DNA of 64,000 nucleotides from NCBI RefSeq assembly GCF_958979055.1, contig NC_084887.1:27147544-27211543 (forward strand), written 5' to 3'. The translations under genes were made by a program, and so were the position numbers. Within the stretch, counting starts at the first letter, position 1; each line of letters begins with the position of its first letter. Origin of the DNA: Alnus glutinosa (lineage: Eukaryota > Streptophyta > Magnoliopsida > Fagales > Betulaceae). Shown here piece by piece: positions 62,340-64,000 of the stretch. Below the pieces are notes generated by a model that was given only the letters and a program-made list of their open reading frames with translations, did no database searches and was not told the origin of the DNA.

Positions 62340-64000
62340 ATCTCCTTTCAAAGAAAAAGAACTAAAACCTGAGGAGATAGCCATATTTGAAGCAACGAGA
62401 GCAGCAGAGGCTTTATCGTACCAATCAATGCATCCGGGACAAGCAATTTCTGAGTAGTAGCCAAGAGATTATGCCCAGAGGAGTCAGTGATAATTGCCGC
62501 AACCACAACAAAGGAATCCCAAATAGCCACATCAAAATTACCTTTAATTCTACCCAAACACGGAGGAATCCAAAGAATGCTTCTTCCAGACAAAGATATG
62601 ATACTCTAGAGAAGTAGAAATATGCTTACTGATGTTAGAAGGAACAGGCTGAATGGCAAGTTGTTCCTAGCAAACCAAATTAAATCCAATGTAATAGCTG
62701 AAATTTTTTGAAACTTTCTAGCTTCAGACTTAATTAGGAATGGCCACCAATGCACTGGGTTGATAATTGCAAGGATCCAGTCCGAGATATGTCTATTAAT
62801 AAAATTAGACGTGATAAGAGGTCAAGCAGACGATCTCCAAAGAATTTTGGCCAAAGTACACTCCAAAAAAGTATGGCATATCGTTTCTTGAGGACCTTTG
62901 CAGAATGGACAAACCCAAGCATCATTATCAGTTGAAGTTACAAATTGACTTATGTTACCACGAGTTGGAGCAATCTTCCATGGGATGTGCTTTAAGTCTA
63001 GCTTGGAGTTTCATTCCCCAAAGGGAATGCCAAGCTGATTCAGGAAGAGGATGAGATCTACCAATAGGAGAAGAAGACACATCATGGGCCAATCTCACAG
63101 AAAAAAAATTCCTGAAGGAGAAGGAACCCAAAACCATTTATCAAAGGCAATGGACTGGGGCAGATAGATACTGAGAATGCACTAAACAGAAAGAGGATAA
63201 AAAAGATCCATCAGTAGCATTTTATTCCATTCTCTAGCATTAGGAAGAATCAAATCATCCACACAAAAATCAGGGAGCACTTGCAGGTTGGTATTCAGTC
63301 TTGGCTTGAAATCATGCATCAATGGAATCCAAGGAGAGTTCCATATATTGACATGACTCCCAATCGAGATGGAGATACATGCTCCTTTTCTATCAACTTC
63401 CTGGTTTTTAAGCAATCCATTCCAAAGCCAGGAAGACCATAGATTAGCAGAAGCTGAGAGAAAGGAACCATGCTTGAGATACTTACTTCTAAGCACATCC
63501 ACCCAGAAAAGAGGTTGATTGGAAGTCAGTTTCCAACCCAACCTAGATAGCTGAGCCTTATTAAGAAACTCCATAGAGCGAATTCCCAATCCACCGAGAG
63601 CCATAGGCTGGCATATACTATGCCAAGACATAAAGACAAGTTGTGCTTCTTCTCCTGGGGAAAACCCCACTAGAATTTACGTAAAAGCAGTACCAATTTC
63701 AGCACATATAGACTTCAGTAGAAGAAATATAGACATAAGATAGGTAGGGATTGCACTAGCAACTGACTTCAAAAGAGTTGTCTGAGCTGCTTGAGAAAGT
63801 AGCTTAGCCTTCCACCTAGTAATCTTTGCAAAAATCCTTATCCTTGAGATCAATAAAGGAATCACTCTTCTTATGGCTCAAAAATACAGGAATGCCCAAA
63901 TATTTAGCTCTAGCAGGAATGTGATTTAAATTAAGAATACCATTGGTGGAAAGTTTTGAGGTTGCCCAACAATTCTTACTGGAGAACACTGCTGATTTAG
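62340..64000 (-). mobile_element. L1-type LINE, continues past the right edge
   Basis: Minus-strand frames appear in element order. Reverse-transcriptase C-terminal part is at 63865-63677 (WKAKLLSQAAQTTLLKSV) and at 63670-63182 (ALGGLGIRSMEFLNKAQL). The zinc-binding domain is at about 63137-62734, and an RNase H-like end at 62593-62348 (GNFDVAIWDS). Shifts between these frames make it a pseudo-element. The upstream reverse-transcriptase core should lie beyond 64000. Confidence 0.82.

Noticed and set aside
1..64000. CRISPR array, operon or bacterial insertion
   Set aside because: No regularly spaced repeats with unique spacers; genes are spliced and plant-like throughout. The tandem repeats at 53030-53760 have no spacers.

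Overview
The window is nuclear DNA of a flowering plant, most likely a woody eudicot. The evidence is spliced genes with GT/AG introns, AT-rich introns of several kilobases, and dense plant-type transposons: hAT, Mutator-like, PIF/Harbinger, foldback MITEs, L1-type LINEs and Ty3/gypsy remains. Several LINE 3' ends carry a TTACTTATC-A(n) type tail that I associate with Fagales-like trees; that placement is inference only.

Seven protein-coding genes can be assembled exon by exon. On the + strand are a membrin-type Golgi Qb-SNARE (1172-5335, 4 exons) and an organellar ClpX unfoldase (6980-21378, 15 exons). On the - strand are a fructokinase (22952-24849, 5 exons), two related small cupin genes in head-to-tail order (26895-31643 and 32739-37919, the second PTAC18-like), a berberine-bridge-enzyme-like FAD oxidase (39643-41990, 2 exons) and a Ycf45/SpoIIIAA-like P-loop ATPase (44108-58774, 9 exons). 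They are ordinary single plant genes rather than a cluster with a shared function. ClpX, the second cupin and the Ycf45-like ATPase all look organelle-targeted, but nothing in the sequence shows that they work together.

The rest is repeat-derived, and its structure is the most informative part of the window. Membrin intron 3 holds three DNA transposons nested one inside another, two with readable target-site duplications. ClpX intron 11 holds a retro-insert with a 16-bp target duplication inside an older DNA element. Ycf45-like intron 2 contains a probable 2.5-kb solo LTR flanked by CGGGT, and its intron 8 carries two separate tandem duplications plus a MITE. The second cupin's intron contains a decayed Ty3/gypsy pol region and a tRNA-derived SINE-like piece. 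From about 59.1 kb to the right edge there are no host genes, only MITEs and - strand LINEs.

I see no CRISPR array, operon, rRNA or intact tRNA gene, and no clearly new biological system. The best follow-up points are an unusual SNARE zero-layer residue, an alternative membrane-anchored N terminus on the first cupin, and a transposon end abutting the second cupin's TATA box.
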